In this document: positions 4,905-5,510 of the stretch, one piece after another | Layout: every line of letters begins with the position of its first letter | Numbering within the stretch: the stretch's first letter is position 1 | NCBI GenBank assembly: GCA_910588625.1 | Contig: CAJUQN010000134.1 | Coordinates: 1 to 5,510, forward strand | Length of the DNA stretch: 5,510 nucleotides | Direction: 5' to 3' | DNA from: an uncultured Oscillospiraceae bacterium | GTDB lineage: Bacteria > Bacillota > Clostridia > Oscillospirales > Oscillospiraceae | Translations under genes and position numbers: made by a program | Notes under the pieces: model-generated | Seen by the model: only the letters and a program-made list of their open reading frames with translations | Database searches by the model: none | Told to the model about the DNA's origin: nothing

Positions 4905-5510
4905 TCATACCGTATTGGGCAGTAAAAAATTAAAATATCCATCTGGCGAGAATCGCCGTTCTTGCGTTCCATCAGATTGCAGTCAAAATAGAAATCCCCA
5001 AGTCCGAATCCGGCAAAGTTTTCCTCAAATACCCGGATTTTCTTTGTTCCAAGATGGATTGCGCCAACACCAAAGTACCGGCTGACCTTCTGCGGCAAAA
5101 TCTCATTCAGACAGTCAGCGCACAAGAAAGAAGCTGCTTTGTCTACGTCCAGCGTTTCGTCATTGAGAAAGTCCACGGAGCCAGTGGCGTATCCTCGGTC
5201 ATACTCTAACAACAAGTTAGCGGAGAATCCACCGTCAATGCTGCCACCGCCGCCAAAAGACACAACGCCAGCATATTCCTCAATCAGCCGTCCGCTCAAC
5301 CTGTCGTAGCGGTTAATCTCAATCGGCTTAATCTCAAAAGTGTTCAAGCTGATGAGTGCGACATTGTTCTGTCCCCAATATGAAGGCATCAAATCTTCTA
5401 TGCCGCCCCCGCACAGATAGCAGTCCTCGGCTGATGTGTCGGAGGAATATCTGGTTTCATCATCCGGGGCCGTGTGTTGATCTGCTCCGCACCCGGCCAG
5501 AATGAACAGC
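4892..5510 (-). CDS. Putative lipoprotein with two CxxC pairs (5' end outside the window)
   Basis: The frame is open from the right window edge to TGA at 4892-4894 and shows 205 residues. It opens with LFILAGC, the end of a signal peptide with an LAGC lipobox, so C7 of the visible part should be lipidated and the protein anchored outside the membrane. A polar linker (GADQHTAPDDETRYSSDTSA) leads to CYLC (C30, C33); a second pair, CADC, is at 130-133. Two such pairs suggest one metal-binding or disulfide unit. Between them is a glycine-rich SFGGGGSIDGGFSANLLLEYDRGYATGSVDF segment with beta-strand character; the end is also beta-like. I recognise no named family. Starts inside the frame at 5392 or 5389 are rejected because they would remove the lipobox and the first CxxC. 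The final codons lie in a hairpin. Gene and lipoprotein class are well supported; the function is unknown. Confidence 0.82.
   Translation of the reverse strand, partial: LFILAGCGADQHTAPDDETRYSSDTSAEDCYLCGGGIEDLMPSYWGQNNVALISLNTFEIKPIEINRYDRLSGRLIEEYAGVVSFGGGGSIDGGFSANLLLEYDRGYATGSVDFLNDETLDVDKAASFLCADCLNEILPQKVSRYFGVGAIHLGTKKIRVFEENFAGFGLGDFYFDCNLMERKNGDSRQMDILIFYCPIRYEETP

Noticed and set aside
4603..4925. Open frames on both strands (101 codons minus, 70 codons plus) over the repeat block
   Set aside because: They cross several strong palindromes, overlap each other, have no recognised domain and lack a convincing ribosome site; the inverted repeats explain the sequence better.
1..5510. 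CRISPR array, tRNA or rRNA genes
   Set aside because: No regularly spaced direct repeats and no tRNA or rRNA signature were seen on either strand.

Overview
The window looks like an accessory region of a GC-rich Gram-positive anaerobe, most likely one of the Clostridia (Oscillospirales-like). This is an inference from strong GGAGG-type ribosome sites, fairly GC-rich coding DNA with AT-rich spacers, a MalT-type LuxR ATPase, a Firmicutes-style serine recombinase and a lipoprotein with an LAGC lipobox. No ribosomal or other phylogenetic marker is present, so the genus cannot be read. All convincing genes lie on the minus strand and are described here right to left, in transcription order.

Right part (about 4545-5510): a lipoprotein gene whose 5' end is cut by the window edge, encoding two CxxC pairs and no family I recognise. 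It is followed by a roughly 350-base stretch dense in inverted repeats, including one 14-bp-arm hairpin, that looks like non-coding structured DNA (possible transfer origin or element end). Middle (about 3479-4544): a 5' remnant of an exodeoxyribonuclease III gene with its own ribosome site, cut after about 92 codons and joined to unrelated DNA that carries the tail of another reading frame. Then comes an intact 212-residue resolvase/invertase-type serine recombinase, with a perfect 11-bp-arm palindrome just upstream of its ribosome site. The truncated gene, recombinase and repeats together suggest a recombination hotspot or a decayed mobile element.

Left part (1-3478): a 227-base AT-rich regulatory spacer with a candidate extended -10 promoter flanked by two related dyads and a terminator-like hairpin. 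It leads into an apparent operon: a 782-residue LuxR/MalT-like STAND ATPase regulator, then, 16 bases later, a 241-residue protein with an atypical receiver-like N-terminus. After 61 more bases comes the start of a third gene whose first residues align with those of the second, so the two are probably tandem paralogues. The operon runs off the left edge. A reasonable inference is that the large ATPase senses a ligand or partner and that the two receiver-like proteins are its co-transcribed partners or effectors; nothing in the window identifies the signal or the targets.
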